Below are positions 8,927 through 17,851 of a stretch of DNA of 64,000 nucleotides, piece by piece. Where the stretch lies: positions 186,001-250,000 of the forward strand of contig DATAPD010000015.1 of the NCBI GenBank assembly GCA_036265385.1, written 5' to 3'. Below the pieces are notes generated by a model. The model ran no database searches, was not told the DNA's origin, and was given only the letters and a program-made list of their open reading frames with translations. Source of the stretch: DATAPD01 sp036265385 (GTDB lineage: Bacteria > Acidobacteriota > Terriglobia > Terriglobales > Acidobacteriaceae). Position 1 is the stretch's first letter; every line of letters begins with the position of its first letter. A program made the translations under genes and the position numbers.

Positions 8927-9511
8927 ATGCGTTTAGACATTAATCTCGCGACGCGGCCGTACGAGGATTCGGGCCGCTTCTGGACGCGCTGGGGCGCGGT
9001 GCTTGCCGGTACCGGACTGGTCACGCTAATTTTGCTTTTTGCAGCCATTAGTGGCTGGTTTTCAGCAAGCAAGGATCGGCAAACCATCAACAAGTTACAA
9101 GCCGATATCGCAGAACGCGACCAGGAACGTGCTAAAGCTGAAGCGTTCCTAAATAAAGCCGAAAACCGCTCCACGCGCGACCGATCGCAGTTTCTGAATG
9201 ATCTGATTCGCAGGAAGTCGTTTTCGTGGACGAAAGTTTTTGAAGATCTGGAACAGGTTATGCCGGCGCGAGCGCACGTTGTGTCAATTCATCCTGAGTT
9301 AAACGAAGATAATCAGCTCACGATCAAGATGCAGGTAGAGGGTGACTCTCGCGAAAAGGCTGTCGAATTGGTGCGGAAGATGGAATCGTCTCCGCATTTC
9401 AAGCAGACGAAAATCGATGCAGAGAACAGCCGTTCGCAGGGTGGCAACACCGTTGTGGTGGACATCAGTGCGCTTTATGTAAGGGACATTCCGGGAGCAG
9501 GAAAGCCATAA
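8927..9511 (+). CDS. pilN: Type IV pilus assembly protein PilN
   Basis: A 194-residue bitopic inner-membrane protein. The ATG at 8927 lies 2 bp after pilM and starts MRLDINLATRPYEDSGRF; the I-N-L-A-T-x-P-Y motif is the segment that PilN uses to bind PilM. Residues ~24-46 form a membrane helix (GLVTLILLFAAISGWFSA), followed by a coiled coil and a ferredoxin-like periplasmic domain. A longer open frame (8885) lies inside pilM and is not the start. Confidence 0.9.
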   Translation: MRLDINLATRPYEDSGRFWTRWGAVLAGTGLVTLILLFAAISGWFSASKDRQTINKLQADIAERDQERAKAEAFLNKAENRSTRDRSQFLNDLIRRKSFSWTKVFEDLEQVMPARAHVVSIHPELNEDNQLTIKMQVEGDSREKAVELVRKMESSPHFKQTKIDAENSRSQGGNTVVVDISALYVRDIPGAGKP

Positions 9512-10050
9512 TGCCAGATCTACAACAAACACGGCACAAGATGAAGCTGGCCCTCGGTGGCATGGCCGCCGCCTCTGCCATTGCAGTTGTCGTGCTCTTC
9601 TCGCCCTTGGTCGGTTCAACAGCTTCACGCAGGGAACAGATGGACCGTTTATGGGCTGATTTGAAAGTGAAGAATCAGCAGGTCGAGCCTCTGCGCGGGA
9701 TGGATAAGAAAGTTGTGACGGCGCAAGGACAGATCGAGCAGTTTTATAAGACGCGGTTCGCGTCGAAGGGCTCGGAGATCTATGACGAGTTGGGCAAAAT
9801 TCAGGCGCAGACCGGGGCAAAGATCCAGGATGTGAAGTACAAGCCAGATGATCCGGAACAGAACGGTTTGCAGCGCGTGACGATTGATGCGGATTTATCG
9901 GGAGGGTATTTGCAACTGGTCCGTTTCCTGAACGCACTGGAACGCGATCAGATGTTTTTCATCGTGAACAGCGTCACTCTTGGATCGGAACAAGGGCAGA
10001 ACGTAAAGCTCGGGATTAAACTCGAAACATATCTGAAGGCGGGCAGTTAG
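9511..10050 (+). CDS. pilO: Type IV pilus assembly protein PilO
   Basis: A 179-residue partner of PilN in the periplasmic alignment complex. The ATG shares its first base with the pilN stop. One membrane helix lies near residues 10-31, followed by a coiled coil and a beta-alpha-beta domain containing VTIDADLSGGYLQLVRFLNA, the typical PilO segment. The identification rests on order and fold pattern as much as on sequence identity. Confidence 0.85.
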   Translation: MPDLQQTRHKMKLALGGMAAASAIAVVVLFSPLVGSTASRREQMDRLWADLKVKNQQVEPLRGMDKKVVTAQGQIEQFYKTRFASKGSEIYDELGKIQAQTGAKIQDVKYKPDDPEQNGLQRVTIDADLSGGYLQLVRFLNALERDQMFFIVNSVTLGSEQGQNVKLGIKLETYLKAGS

Positions 10051-10644
10051 TTGAAGAGCGGAACTGAAAACCGGAACAAGGTCATCGCGGCAGCTGTGCT
10101 GGGAGTGCTTGCCCTGATTCTTTTGATCCGAATGTTGATGACCGATTCCACGCCGACGACCAGTTCGGCGACTCCGGTTGCGGCTCCGGTGGTTCCCGGG
10201 CGCTCTGCAGTCCGAAGAACCGCAACGGGCAAAGCTGCCAAGACCACTCCTGCGCCATCGCTGGATCCGACGCTCCGTCTCGACCTTTTGAAGGAAAGCG
10301 AAGATCCAAAATACACGGGGAGCGGCAGGAATATCTTTAATGCGGCGTCGGAGCCGATTCCGCGGCCAAAGGCCCCGGCGGTCACTGATAAGACAGCGCA
10401 GGTCCAGCACGTGCCACCGCCAGTTCCCACACCTCCGCCGATCACTTTGCAGTTTTACGGATTCGCCAACAAACCAGGCGAACCAAAGAGAGTTTTCCTG
10501 AAACAGGGAGACGACAACTTTATTGCGGGCGAAGGCGACATCGTAGACCGCCGCTATCGCGTGCTTCACATAGGGACCAGCTCGGTCGAAATTGAAGATG
10601 TGATCAACAACAATCGACAAAGCATCCCGCTCACACAGGGCTAG
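10051..10644 (+). CDS. PilP-like membrane-anchored pilus protein
   Basis: A 197-residue protein starting with TTG immediately after the pilO stop. A single membrane helix (residues ~11-30, VIAAAVLGVLALILLIRM) precedes a Pro/Ala/Thr-rich linker with a PPPVPTPPP stretch, then a small beta domain reading LQFYGFANKP, RVFLKQGDDNFIAGEGDIVD and YRVLHIGTSSVEIED. This HR-domain-like barrel is what PilP and GspC use to contact the secretin. It lacks the lipobox of proteobacterial PilP, so its topology is closer to GspC. Position after pilO supports a PilP-equivalent role. Confidence 0.72.
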   Translation: MKSGTENRNKVIAAAVLGVLALILLIRMLMTDSTPTTSSATPVAAPVVPGRSAVRRTATGKAAKTTPAPSLDPTLRLDLLKESEDPKYTGSGRNIFNAASEPIPRPKAPAVTDKTAQVQHVPPPVPTPPPITLQFYGFANKPGEPKRVFLKQGDDNFIAGEGDIVDRRYRVLHIGTSSVEIEDVINNNRQSIPLTQG

Positions 10645-10653
10645 ATTCTGCTG

Positions 10654-11550
10654 ATGGGTTCTTCATTCCATCCTCGCTTAAGACACCGTTCGGCGCATCG
10701 CGAAGGCGGGTACATCCTCATCACTTTGATGTTGATGGTTGCCCTATTGGCGATCGGCATGATGGTCGCGACGAGTAAAGCGGCTTTTCAAGCGCGACGC
10801 GATCGTGAGGAGGAACTCGTGCATCGCGGCGTGCAGTATGCGCGCGCGGTACGGTTATTTTTCAAAAAAACGGGCCGTTATCCTACGCGGGTTGAAGAAC
10901 TGGAGAACACAAACAATCTTCGTTTTCTGCGGAAGCGATACAAGGATCCGATCACGGGCGATGATTTCAAGATTCTGCGCATGGGCGATGTGAAGCTCAC
11001 ATTTGGCCAAGGGATCACAGGCGCGATGACGCCCCAAGCGATTGCCGCTGCTCAGAATGGACAAGGTGCCGGTATCGGAAATGCAATCTCTCGTGGACTG
11101 GGGGGCATGACGGGTCAACCGGCCGGCATTGCAACGCAAACTACGGTTACGGCAACAGCAAGCGACTCATCAGACGATTCTTCGGGGAAGAAGTCGGACA
11201 GCGACTCGTCGGACTCCAAGGACGACAAAAAAGACAAGCCAAGCGGATCAGGGCTGACGTTCGGTGGCGGACCGATCGTAGGTGTGGCCAGCACGAGTAA
11301 AAAGGAAAGCATCCGCGAGTTCAATAAGAAGAAGCAGTACGATCAGTGGCAGTTCATCTACGATCCGTCGAGTGATCGCGGGGGATTGCTAAATACGCCG
11401 GCGCAGCCACCACTGCAGGGTACGGGCATGACCGGGCAGCAAACAGGAGTTCCGCCAGGAACGAATCCGGGGTTGACGCCACAGACGCCGAATCAACAAC
11501 CGCCGAACCCCGCCACACAAACGCCGAACGAGAATCAGCCGCAGAATTAA
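10654..11550 (+). CDS. Prepilin-like / type II secretion pseudopilin family protein
   Basis: A 298-residue protein. Residues 16-45 read HREGGYILITLMLMVALLAI, which looks like a prepilin-type leader cut after a Gly and followed by a hydrophobic helix; the canonical G-F-T-L-x-E core is altered to G-Y-I-L-I-T, lacking the +5 Glu. A helix with REEELVHRGVQYARAVRLFF and GRYPTRVEELENTNN follows, as in GspG/ComGG-like proteins. The rest is low-complexity: a Ser/Asp/Lys-rich stretch about 170-205 and a Pro/Gln/Thr/Asn-rich tail. It sits where pilQ would be expected. It may be a minor pilin or non-cleaved pilus accessory. Confidence 0.72.
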   Translation: MGSSFHPRLRHRSAHREGGYILITLMLMVALLAIGMMVATSKAAFQARRDREEELVHRGVQYARAVRLFFKKTGRYPTRVEELENTNNLRFLRKRYKDPITGDDFKILRMGDVKLTFGQGITGAMTPQAIAAAQNGQGAGIGNAISRGLGGMTGQPAGIATQTTVTATASDSSDDSSGKKSDSDSSDSKDDKKDKPSGSGLTFGGGPIVGVASTSKKESIREFNKKKQYDQWQFIYDPSSDRGGLLNTPAQPPLQGTGMTGQQTGVPPGTNPGLTPQTPNQQPPNPATQTPNENQPQN

Positions 11551-11693
11551 ATCACGCCCGCGCGCAAGATCCCTCCGCGCGCTGGAAAAAGCACGCGCGT
11601 TCGGGATGACACCAATGTTATGAACGTAACCGAGGTTGCTTCAGGATGGTATGTGTCGTGGATTGAGACTGACAGTTTGTCTTTATTGAGGAA

Positions 11694-11715
11694 AAGCCTC
11701 GCCGAAGCGAGGCTT
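11694..11715 (-). terminator. Rho-independent terminator of the Fe-S carrier gene
   Basis: A 9-bp perfect stem AAGCCTCGC / GCGAGGCTT with loop CGAA. On the minus strand the stem is followed by a TTTT run, about 35 nt beyond the stop of the Fe-S gene. The plus strand has a weaker T tail, so it may also serve the pilus operon. Confidence 0.7.
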
Positions 11716-11749
11716 TCAAATCGTACGTTACTGGAATTTCGTATATGAA

Positions 11750-12115
11750 TTAAACGCTGAAAGACGATCCGCAGCCGCAGGTGCTCTTCACGTTCGGATT
11801 TTCGAATTTGAAGCCGGCGCCTTCGAGTGTCTCAACGTAATCAACGATGCAGCCGTTGAGATACATCACCGACGTCGCATCGACGAACACTTTCAGGCCG
11901 TCCATGTCGAAAACCTTGTCCATCATGCCCGCAGCATTTTCGAACTGCATCGAATAGGAGAAGCCGGAACATCCACCGCCGACGACGCTGACGCGCAACC
12001 CGGCAGGCACTGGATTCTGCTGTCCCATGATCTCTTTCACCTTGGACACCGCATTCGCGGTCAGGGAAATGGGAGCAGTCTTCGGTTTCACTTCAGGGGT
12101 TGTGGTCGTGGCCAT
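11750..12115 (-). CDS. erpA: A-type iron-sulfur cluster carrier protein (ErpA/IscA family)
   Basis: A 121-residue A-type carrier that hands Fe-S clusters to apo-proteins. The three conserved cysteines lie in GGGCSGFSY and in the terminal CGCGSSFSV. The core has LTANAVSKVKEIM and DGLKVFVDATSVMYLNGC. An AAGGAG box with 7-nt spacing precedes the ATG. It is monocistronic between a promoter and a terminator. ErpA, IscA and SufA cannot be separated by motif alone; no isc or suf genes are nearby, which favours ErpA. Confidence 0.9.
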   Translation of the reverse strand: MATTTTPEVKPKTAPISLTANAVSKVKEIMGQQNPVPAGLRVSVVGGGCSGFSYSMQFENAAGMMDKVFDMDGLKVFVDATSVMYLNGCIVDYVETLEGAGFKFENPNVKSTCGCGSSFSV

Positions 12116-12140
12116 CGTATCTCCTTCTTTTTACAGCAGT

Positions 12141-12176
12141 TCTGCCCGAGGCAGATGAGCATTTTCAATGATTATA
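12141..12176 (-). promoter_or_regulatory. Promoter -10 and leader hairpin of the Fe-S carrier gene
   Basis: On the minus strand a perfect TATAAT lies at 12176-12171 with a weak -35 (AGATTG) 17 bp upstream. The leader contains a small perfect hairpin TCTGCC-CGA-GGCAGA at 12141-12155, which could be an operator or translation element. Confidence 0.45.
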
Positions 12177-12304
12177 ACAGAGGAGAATCGAGACAATCTG
12201 CTGATTCTTCGACACTCCGTCCATGCCCGTGCCGTCTTCTTTATTAGATGAAAGCGATCCCGGAGGAGTCGCAAGATGCACAGCCGAGGCTTGCCAAACG
12301 GGGC

Positions 12305-12310
12305 TATAAT
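12305..12310 (+). promoter_or_regulatory. Candidate -10 element upstream of the two-TM small protein
   Basis: A perfect TATAAT about 90 bp before the ATG at 12403. No good -35 at 17 bp, so support is partial. Confidence 0.3.
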
Positions 12311-12402
12311 GACTCTGCTGTAGCCCTTCCGTTGGCAGTTGCAGGAAGACCCCAGGCCGCTGCGCGGCAGGGCGGGACCCGATCTCGCTACCGAGGTGGC
12401 AT

Positions 12403-12678
12403 ATGTCTCCTTTGGTAATGCTGCTGATTGCGTGGGGTGCTCTCACCGCGGTTCTGATTATCCTGCTGATCTATCGCAGTACTCTGACCATGCAAGAGGA
12501 CGATCAGCTTTTTCTGGATGAAGCGGAATCCCACATGGAACAAGAACAGGCGGAGATTCTCTCCAAGGTCAACAAAATCACTCCTTTCATCAAAGCGCTG
12601 GGTGCAGTATCAGGGGTGATGATCTTGTTGATCGCGGGAATTTTTGTCTACCAGGGATTGAACAACACCGCCCCTTGA
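12403..12678 (+). CDS. Small two-span membrane protein of unknown function
   Basis: A 91-residue protein with two hydrophobic helices, about residues 2-23 and 66-86. They are separated by a charged segment (QEDDQLFLDEAESHMEQEQA) predicted helical and acidic, so both ends probably face the same side. GAGGTGG precedes the ATG. It is followed by a strong bidirectional terminator and is monocistronic. I do not recognise a family. Codon use and membrane pattern support it being real. Confidence 0.7.
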   Translation: MSPLVMLLIAWGALTAVLIILLIYRSTLTMQEDDQLFLDEAESHMEQEQAEILSKVNKITPFIKALGAVSGVMILLIAGIFVYQGLNNTAP

Positions 12679-12744
12679 TGTGAACTCGGGCCTGAGTTCG
12701 ACCAGCAGCCAGGAACCGATCTTCGGGTCAGAGTTCGAAAGAAT

Positions 12745-12780
12745 GAATGCCTCCCCAGCGCGGGAGGCATTCGCATTTTT
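12745..12780. terminator. Bidirectional rho-independent terminator
   Basis: An 11-bp perfect stem GAATGCCTCCC / GGGAGGCATTC with a 6-nt loop, followed on the plus strand by GCATTTTT. It lies between the small membrane protein gene and the convergent PLP enzyme gene and can end both. Confidence 0.85.
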
Positions 12781-12786
12781 GCGAGA

Positions 12787-13968
12787 TTAAATGCGAGCGC
12801 GTTCGAGGGTCTCCGCCAGGAGTGGACCTTCGCGGCCGCGTGCCGTCACTGGCTCGACAGCCACTACGCCATTTTTCACCAAGAGGGCAGAATTAAAGTT
12901 GTTCACCGTCGGACAGATGTGGCGCGGCAAGAGATAGAGCTGGTCACCGATGCTCGGAATGTGTGCGCCCGGTCGAACAGACATCGGGAGATGTTCCTCG
13001 CTGGGCGACAGCGGCAGAAGTTCCGGATGGCCCAACACTATGCAGGTGGGCACGCCGGCATCCGCGGAAACTGATTTGTGGCCAGCGTCGCACGTAATCA
13101 TTCCATCACGTGGCTGGCTTACGACACGAGTAAGCACGAGCGCTGCCGGCTGATAGCCGTAATCGTGTGAAAGCTGTGCCAAGCTCGTGGCATCGCAGTA
13201 CACGATGGTTCCGGGCGAAACGCGGTGAATGAACTCGGCGGAATGGAAGGGCGTATACGAGAGTGAGCACGGGAACGTAGGCGTCCCCGCGGTGACTATC
13301 TCCCTAATGGAGTGCCCAGCACGCTCGAGAACGCGAACGAGGTTCAAGAGTTGGTCGTAGCCTTGATGAACGACGCTACAGCGCTCTTGTTCTGTTAATG
13401 ATCCGTATTGTCCGTCGTAGTAGTGGAGACCGCGAAATTCGAGTCCAAGGTTTTTTACGCCGCTAACAAGAGAAAAAACTCTTTCTGAATGTGAGAGCGC
13501 GATACCGGTGCGATCCATCCCTGGATTGATGTCGAGGAAAATCCCCACATTTTTGTCTCGCCACTGCTGAAGCTGCGCTTCGTTCTCGATCAATACGGAG
13601 ACCTGAACATCGTCGTATTGCTCCGAGATCTCAAGAAGCCGCCGGGCATTCGCGCCCATAACCGGATAGGCAACCAGCACATCCTTAGCGCCGCTTGCAC
13701 ATGCAGTCAGAAGTTCAAGCGTGGTTGCCGCTTTGAAGTTCACGACGCCATGCGAGACCAGCCGTTCCATTGTGGACTGCAGCTTCGCCGTCTTGACGTG
13801 AATGCGCCAGCGATCGGGGTTGCCCTCGAGGAGCTGTAGCGTCTGACGAATGTTGTGATCGACGAGTTCCGGGTAAATGACAAGCGCAGGAGTAAGAATG
13901 TTTTCTGTTTGATCCACGGCATATCGCGAATTCCATGGAAACTCATCGATCATCAGCTTCGCTGTCAT
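12787..13968 (-). CDS. PLP-dependent D-threonine aldolase / D-serine dehydratase-like enzyme
   Basis: About 393 residues. An alanine-racemase-type N-terminal barrel is followed by the D-serine-dehydratase-like C-terminal domain. HVKTAK holds the lysine that would bind PLP. Near the C terminus LPRHICPTVN supplies the H-x-C pair that coordinates zinc in this fold type III group. The reaction is probably aldol cleavage or dehydration of a D-amino acid. The frame continues upstream to 14061, overlapping the divergent permease start by 2 bp. I prefer the Met at 13968 because the extra 31 residues do not look conserved and a divergent promoter needs space, although the upper ATG has a GGAG. The divergent amino acid permease suggests joint use of an amino acid. 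Confidence 0.8.
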   Translation of the reverse strand: MTAKLMIDEFPWNSRYAVDQTENILTPALVIYPELVDHNIRQTLQLLEGNPDRWRIHVKTAKLQSTMERLVSHGVVNFKAATTLELLTACASGAKDVLVAYPVMGANARRLLEISEQYDDVQVSVLIENEAQLQQWRDKNVGIFLDINPGMDRTGIALSHSERVFSLVSGVKNLGLEFRGLHYYDGQYGSLTEQERCSVVHQGYDQLLNLVRVLERAGHSIREIVTAGTPTFPCSLSYTPFHSAEFIHRVSPGTIVYCDATSLAQLSHDYGYQPAALVLTRVVSQPRDGMITCDAGHKSVSADAGVPTCIVLGHPELLPLSPSEEHLPMSVRPGAHIPSIGDQLYLLPRHICPTVNNFNSALLVKNGVVAVEPVTARGREGPLLAETLERARI

Positions 13969-14059
13969 GGCGCCTGCGATCATAGCGCACGAATGTGACA
14001 CCTGCGAGGGCAGTTCCCATTGACCACTCTGCGCCCACAGGTCTAGTCTCTCTGGACTC

Positions 14060-15445
14060 ATGTCTCAAGCAGCTCCATCAATCGAGCGGAAACCGCACCT
14101 CGTGCGCGAATTGGGCATTTGGGCTGCAACGGCAGTCGTAATTGGCGACACAATTGGCACGGGCGTGTTTCTGGTTTCGAGCGACATGGCGCGTTCGGTT
14201 GGGTCGACGCAACTCGTGATTGCGGCGTGGATTCTGGGTGGCTTGATTGTTCTGTTTGGCGCCTTCTGCTATGCGGAATTAGGAGCTGCATTTCCGAGAG
14301 CCGGTGGTGCCTACGTCTACCTGGAAGAGGGGCTCGGGCCCGTTTGGGGCTTCCTTTTCGGATGGATGAGCTCGTTCCTAGAACGGCCAGTGGGCATGGC
14401 GACTCTTGCCGCAGGGTTTCTAAGGTTCGTCGGATTTTTTATCCCAGCTGTAAGCACACCATGGATGAGCGGCCATATCGGATCCTACGAATTCACGATC
14501 ACAGCCGCACAACCGTTGGCTGCGCTCGTCGTTCTGATCGTCACTGCGGTGAACTGTTTCAGCGTGCGAATGAGCGGCGCGATCCAGGTGTTTCTGACGG
14601 CACTCAAGATCCTCACGATCGTCATCATTGTTGTGACGGGTGTCCTGTTTGCGACTCCTGCTGCTTCGAGTTCAGCGAAGCCGATTTTTGGGCTTGGCAG
14701 CATCAGCGCCCTCTTGACGGCGCTAGTGCCTGCTATGTGGGCGTACAACGGTTTCAATGACCTCGGCACTCTTGGAGAAGAAATTCGGCAGCCGGAAAAA
14801 AATCTGCCGCGCGCCATCCTGCTAGGACTACTTACGATCGGGGTGCTGTATCTATCAGCGAACCTTGTCTATTTCCACACGTTGTCATTCGAACAGGTTA
14901 AGAACTCGCAGCATGTAGCGTCAGATGCCGTAAGCACATTTGCGGGGCGAAGCGGCGCCATGTGGGTCACGCTCGCAATGGCGGTTTCCGCGCTTGGCGC
15001 ACTCCATGTAGTAGTACTCACTGGCGCAAGAATCCCTTATGCGATGGCGCGAGACGGTGTTTTCTTCAACTTCACCGGACGAATTCATCCATCATTCCAT
15101 ACGCCAACTGGATCGCTGATGTTTCTGGGAATCATCGCAGCCGTGCTGGCGCTGACCGGAACCTATGAGGAGTTGTACTCGTTGTTCGTTTTCGCAGTCT
15201 GGATATTTTTTGCGCTGAATGCGATTGCGCTGATGCGATTGCGTTTAAACAGACCGGATCTGGTTCGACCCTACCGGGCGTGGGGATATCCGTGGACGTG
15301 CATCGTGTTTCTGATGGCAGCCCTGGCGCTCACGGTGAATCTGTGGATGATTCGACCGGTGAGATCGACACTTGGTTTGCTGGTAATCCTCACAGGTATT
15401 CCGTTCTACTACGTGTTCCGAGGTTCACACGTTTCGCGGCGCTAG
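14060..15445 (+). CDS. APC-superfamily amino acid permease
   Basis: A 461-residue transporter with 12 predicted membrane segments. The first helix carries the signature VIGDTIGTGVFLVSS, the unwound substrate-binding G-x-G-x-F segment of the APC family. Later FGAFCYAELGAAFPRAGGAYVYL matches the consensus of helix 2-3, and a loop GEEIRQPEKNLPRAI matches helix 6-7. It probably imports or exchanges an amino acid by proton or antiport coupling. It is divergent from the PLP enzyme gene. No strong ribosome binding site is visible, but the start fits the family. Confidence 0.9.
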   Translation: MSQAAPSIERKPHLVRELGIWAATAVVIGDTIGTGVFLVSSDMARSVGSTQLVIAAWILGGLIVLFGAFCYAELGAAFPRAGGAYVYLEEGLGPVWGFLFGWMSSFLERPVGMATLAAGFLRFVGFFIPAVSTPWMSGHIGSYEFTITAAQPLAALVVLIVTAVNCFSVRMSGAIQVFLTALKILTIVIIVVTGVLFATPAASSSAKPIFGLGSISALLTALVPAMWAYNGFNDLGTLGEEIRQPEKNLPRAILLGLLTIGVLYLSANLVYFHTLSFEQVKNSQHVASDAVSTFAGRSGAMWVTLAMAVSALGALHVVVLTGARIPYAMARDGVFFNFTGRIHPSFHTPTGSLMFLGIIAAVLALTGTYEELYSLFVFAVWIFFALNAIALMRLRLNRPDLVRPYRAWGYPWTCIVFLMAALALTVNLWMIRPVRSTLGLLVILTGIPFYYVFRGSHVSRR

Positions 15446-15482
15446 TTGCACCCTCTTTATCGACAATCAGAGCCGGCGAGTA

Positions 15483-15512
15483 GACCTGCGCTTGCAGCAT
15501 TTGTCGCAGGTC
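15483..15512. terminator. Hairpin between convergent permease and glucoamylase genes
   Basis: An 8-bp perfect stem GACCTGCG / CGCAGGTC with a 14-nt loop lies between the two stop codons. There is no long T run, so termination strength is uncertain. Confidence 0.4.
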
Positions 15513-15515
15513 AAT

Positions 15516-17333
15516 TTAGCGCCACACGGTACCTTTATCGCCTGAAAGCGCTCGGTCCAGGTAAGTGGCCGCACTAATCAGAGCCAGATGTGTAAATGCC
15601 TGGGGAAAGTTACCAAGATGCCGTCCATCGGCACCCAACTCTTCAGAGTAGAGTCCAAGATGATTGGCATACCCCAGCAGCTTTTCAAATAACAACTGCG
15701 CCTTCTCCAACTCTCCGCTGCGAGCAAGACATTCCACGTACCAGAACGAGCAAGCGGTGAAACTTCCATCAGTTCCCGGGAGACCGTCCACGTGACTGCG
15801 TTCGACTTGGTAACGTCGAACAAGCGTATCTTCGACGAGATGGTTCTCGATCGCTTTCATAGTAGATAGCCACATTGGATCAACCGGGCTAATAAAGCGC
15901 ATCATCGGCATCAGCAATGCCGAGGCATCGAGAAATTTCGTCCCTTTTGCCTGTACGAATGCTTGCAATTCGTCGTCCCAGAAATTGTTGAAGACATCGC
16001 TGCGGATTTCGTCTCGTGTGCGGTACCAGATATCAAGTGGGCCAGGAAGTGAGCGTTTCAGAGCCAGGCGTAATGCTCGATCAAACGCCACCCAGCACAT
16101 CACTCGCGAGTGCAGGAATTCACGAGGTCCACCCCGCACCTCCCAGATTCCCTCATCGGGGCGTTGCCAGTTCTTCCCGAGCCAGTCGAGCATACGTTGA
16201 ACATCCTGCCAACCTTGGTGCGAAATCGCATGTCCGTACTTGTTTGCCAGATAGATGGAATCCATCATCTCTCCATAGATATCCAGCTGCAGTTGTTCAT
16301 ACGCAGCATTGCCGATCCGTACTGGTCTTGAATTTTCGTAACCGGATAGATAATCCAGCGAAATCTCATCAAGCTTCTGCCTGCCGTCTAGCCCGTACAT
16401 GACCTGCAACGGACCGCGTTGGGCGTCGTTACTCAGCCGTCCCTTCAACCATACGATGAACGCTTCAGCTTCATCCACGAAACCCAGGCGAATTAGTGCG
16501 TAAAGCGTAAATGCCGCATCTCTTAACCAAGTAAACCGATAGTCCCAATTCCGTACGCCTCCAATGCTTTCCGGAAGCGAAAACGTGGGAGCTGCAAGAA
16601 GTGAGCCATGTTTGCGACTGATGAGGAGCTTCAAAATCAAAGCAGACCGCTGGACCATCTCTCGCCAGCGGCCTTTGTACTTCGATTGAGAAATCCAGCT
16701 TTTCCAAAATTGAGCGGTCGCAAAAAATCTTTGCCCAATTAGATTCATTTCCGGTGGCTGCCTCTTGGCTCGCGAGGCACCCAAAATGAAGGTCGCTGTC
16801 TCTCCGGCTTTCAACGTGAAGGAGGAGATGACGTCTTTCGATTGCTCCTGGAGCGCAACCGTCGAATACAGAGACATCGGTGGGCAGATTCCAAGTTCTG
16901 GTATGAACGTCGCGCATCCATGTGACATTTCGAGGTCGTGTTTACACTTTGCGTAATTGAATCGCGGTTGACAACACATTTGGATACGTACCGTCCCACG
17001 GATAACTTTGATGCTCCGGACAATTTCATTGGGCGGTTCTCCGTCTTGCTCGATCGGCATGTAGTCTGTCAACTCCGCGACACCTTCGTCGGCTAGAAAT
17101 CTGGTAATGAGAATGTTGGTTTCCGGCAGATACAGTTGACGAACACGTATGTTGGAAAGCTGCGGACGAATCGCAAAGCTTCCGCCCTTTTCTTCGTCCA
17201 GCAGAGCGCAAAACACGCTAGGTGAATCAAAATCGGGATAACAGAAAAAGTCGATAGATCCATTCATTCCAACCAACGCAACTGACTGCATGTTGCCGAT
17301 CACGCCGTAATTCTCAATTGGTTGAAAGTGCAT
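15516..17333 (-). CDS. Glycoside hydrolase family 15 protein (glucoamylase/trehalase-like)
   Basis: A 605-residue protein. The N-terminal domain begins FQPIENYGVIGNMQSVALVG and GSIDFFCYPDFDSPSVF, the conserved opening of bacterial GH15 proteins. The (alpha/alpha)6 catalytic domain has GVRNWDYRFTWLRDAAFTLY and near the C terminus DGSFTACSFWYVECLARSG. It lacks a signal peptide, so it should act in the cytoplasm on alpha-linked glucans or trehalose. GGGAG lies 10 nt before the ATG. Length is normal. GH15 members of this type include trehalases, so the substrate is open. Confidence 0.9.
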   Translation of the reverse strand: MHFQPIENYGVIGNMQSVALVGMNGSIDFFCYPDFDSPSVFCALLDEEKGGSFAIRPQLSNIRVRQLYLPETNILITRFLADEGVAELTDYMPIEQDGEPPNEIVRSIKVIRGTVRIQMCCQPRFNYAKCKHDLEMSHGCATFIPELGICPPMSLYSTVALQEQSKDVISSFTLKAGETATFILGASRAKRQPPEMNLIGQRFFATAQFWKSWISQSKYKGRWREMVQRSALILKLLISRKHGSLLAAPTFSLPESIGGVRNWDYRFTWLRDAAFTLYALIRLGFVDEAEAFIVWLKGRLSNDAQRGPLQVMYGLDGRQKLDEISLDYLSGYENSRPVRIGNAAYEQLQLDIYGEMMDSIYLANKYGHAISHQGWQDVQRMLDWLGKNWQRPDEGIWEVRGGPREFLHSRVMCWVAFDRALRLALKRSLPGPLDIWYRTRDEIRSDVFNNFWDDELQAFVQAKGTKFLDASALLMPMMRFISPVDPMWLSTMKAIENHLVEDTLVRRYQVERSHVDGLPGTDGSFTACSFWYVECLARSGELEKAQLLFEKLLGYANHLGLYSEELGADGRHLGNFPQAFTHLALISAATYLDRALSGDKGTVWR

Positions 17334-17603
17334 CCGGAAGCTCTCCCTGAGAAATGAATTTAAGTACTCGGCATTACGGCTGACTGATGCGCATCTTCGG
17401 TCTACCGTTGGTTCTACGGGCGAGTATTCTGCGGAGAGCTGTTGCTAGATGAAGGCGAGCTGTTGCGGACACCGATCCGTGCAATCACGGAGTTTTGGAG
17501 TTTGCGAGTGGAGAACCGGTAAAGAAGAAAAAGCAAAGGCTATTCTTGGGCCAAAAAATCCGATCTGAGTGCTTCTCTGGTTACAAATCTGGGAGCTTCA
17601 GGA

Positions 17604-17688
17604 TGGTGCGAAAGGGGGGACTCGAACCCCCATGGGTTTCCCCGCCAGATCCTAAGTCTGGTGCGTCTGCCAATTCCGCCACTTTCGC
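17604..17688 (-). tRNA. tRNA-Leu (anticodon UAG)
   Basis: An 85-nt tRNA on the minus strand including an encoded CCA. The acceptor stem is GCGAAAG / CTTTCGC with discriminator A. The anticodon stem CCAGA/TCTGG carries loop CTTAGGA, giving anticodon UAG. A long variable arm typical of Leu follows, then the T arm GGGGG-TTCGAGT-CCCCC. The 270-bp gap between it and the glucoamylase gene holds nothing else I can support. Confidence 0.97.
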
Positions 17689-17851
17689 AATGCATTCAAA
17701 AGTCTACCATTTCGAAACACCGCGCCGTCCTGCCGATGGGATTCGGGAGTTTTACCAGACCTCGTAGCATGCAACTCGCATGTCGTCGTTTTCGCACTGA
17801 CTCTGAATTGTTCAAATATGAACGATGTAGTTTGATGAGCGCACATCATCA

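Noticed and set aside
9299..9937. A 212-codon minus-strand open frame across pilN/pilO
   Set aside because: It is antisense to two well-supported pilus genes, has no recognisable domain and no ribosome binding site.
17495..17767. A 90-codon plus-strand open frame
   Set aside because: It covers the tRNA-Leu gene on the other strand and part of its flanks, so it is a shadow.
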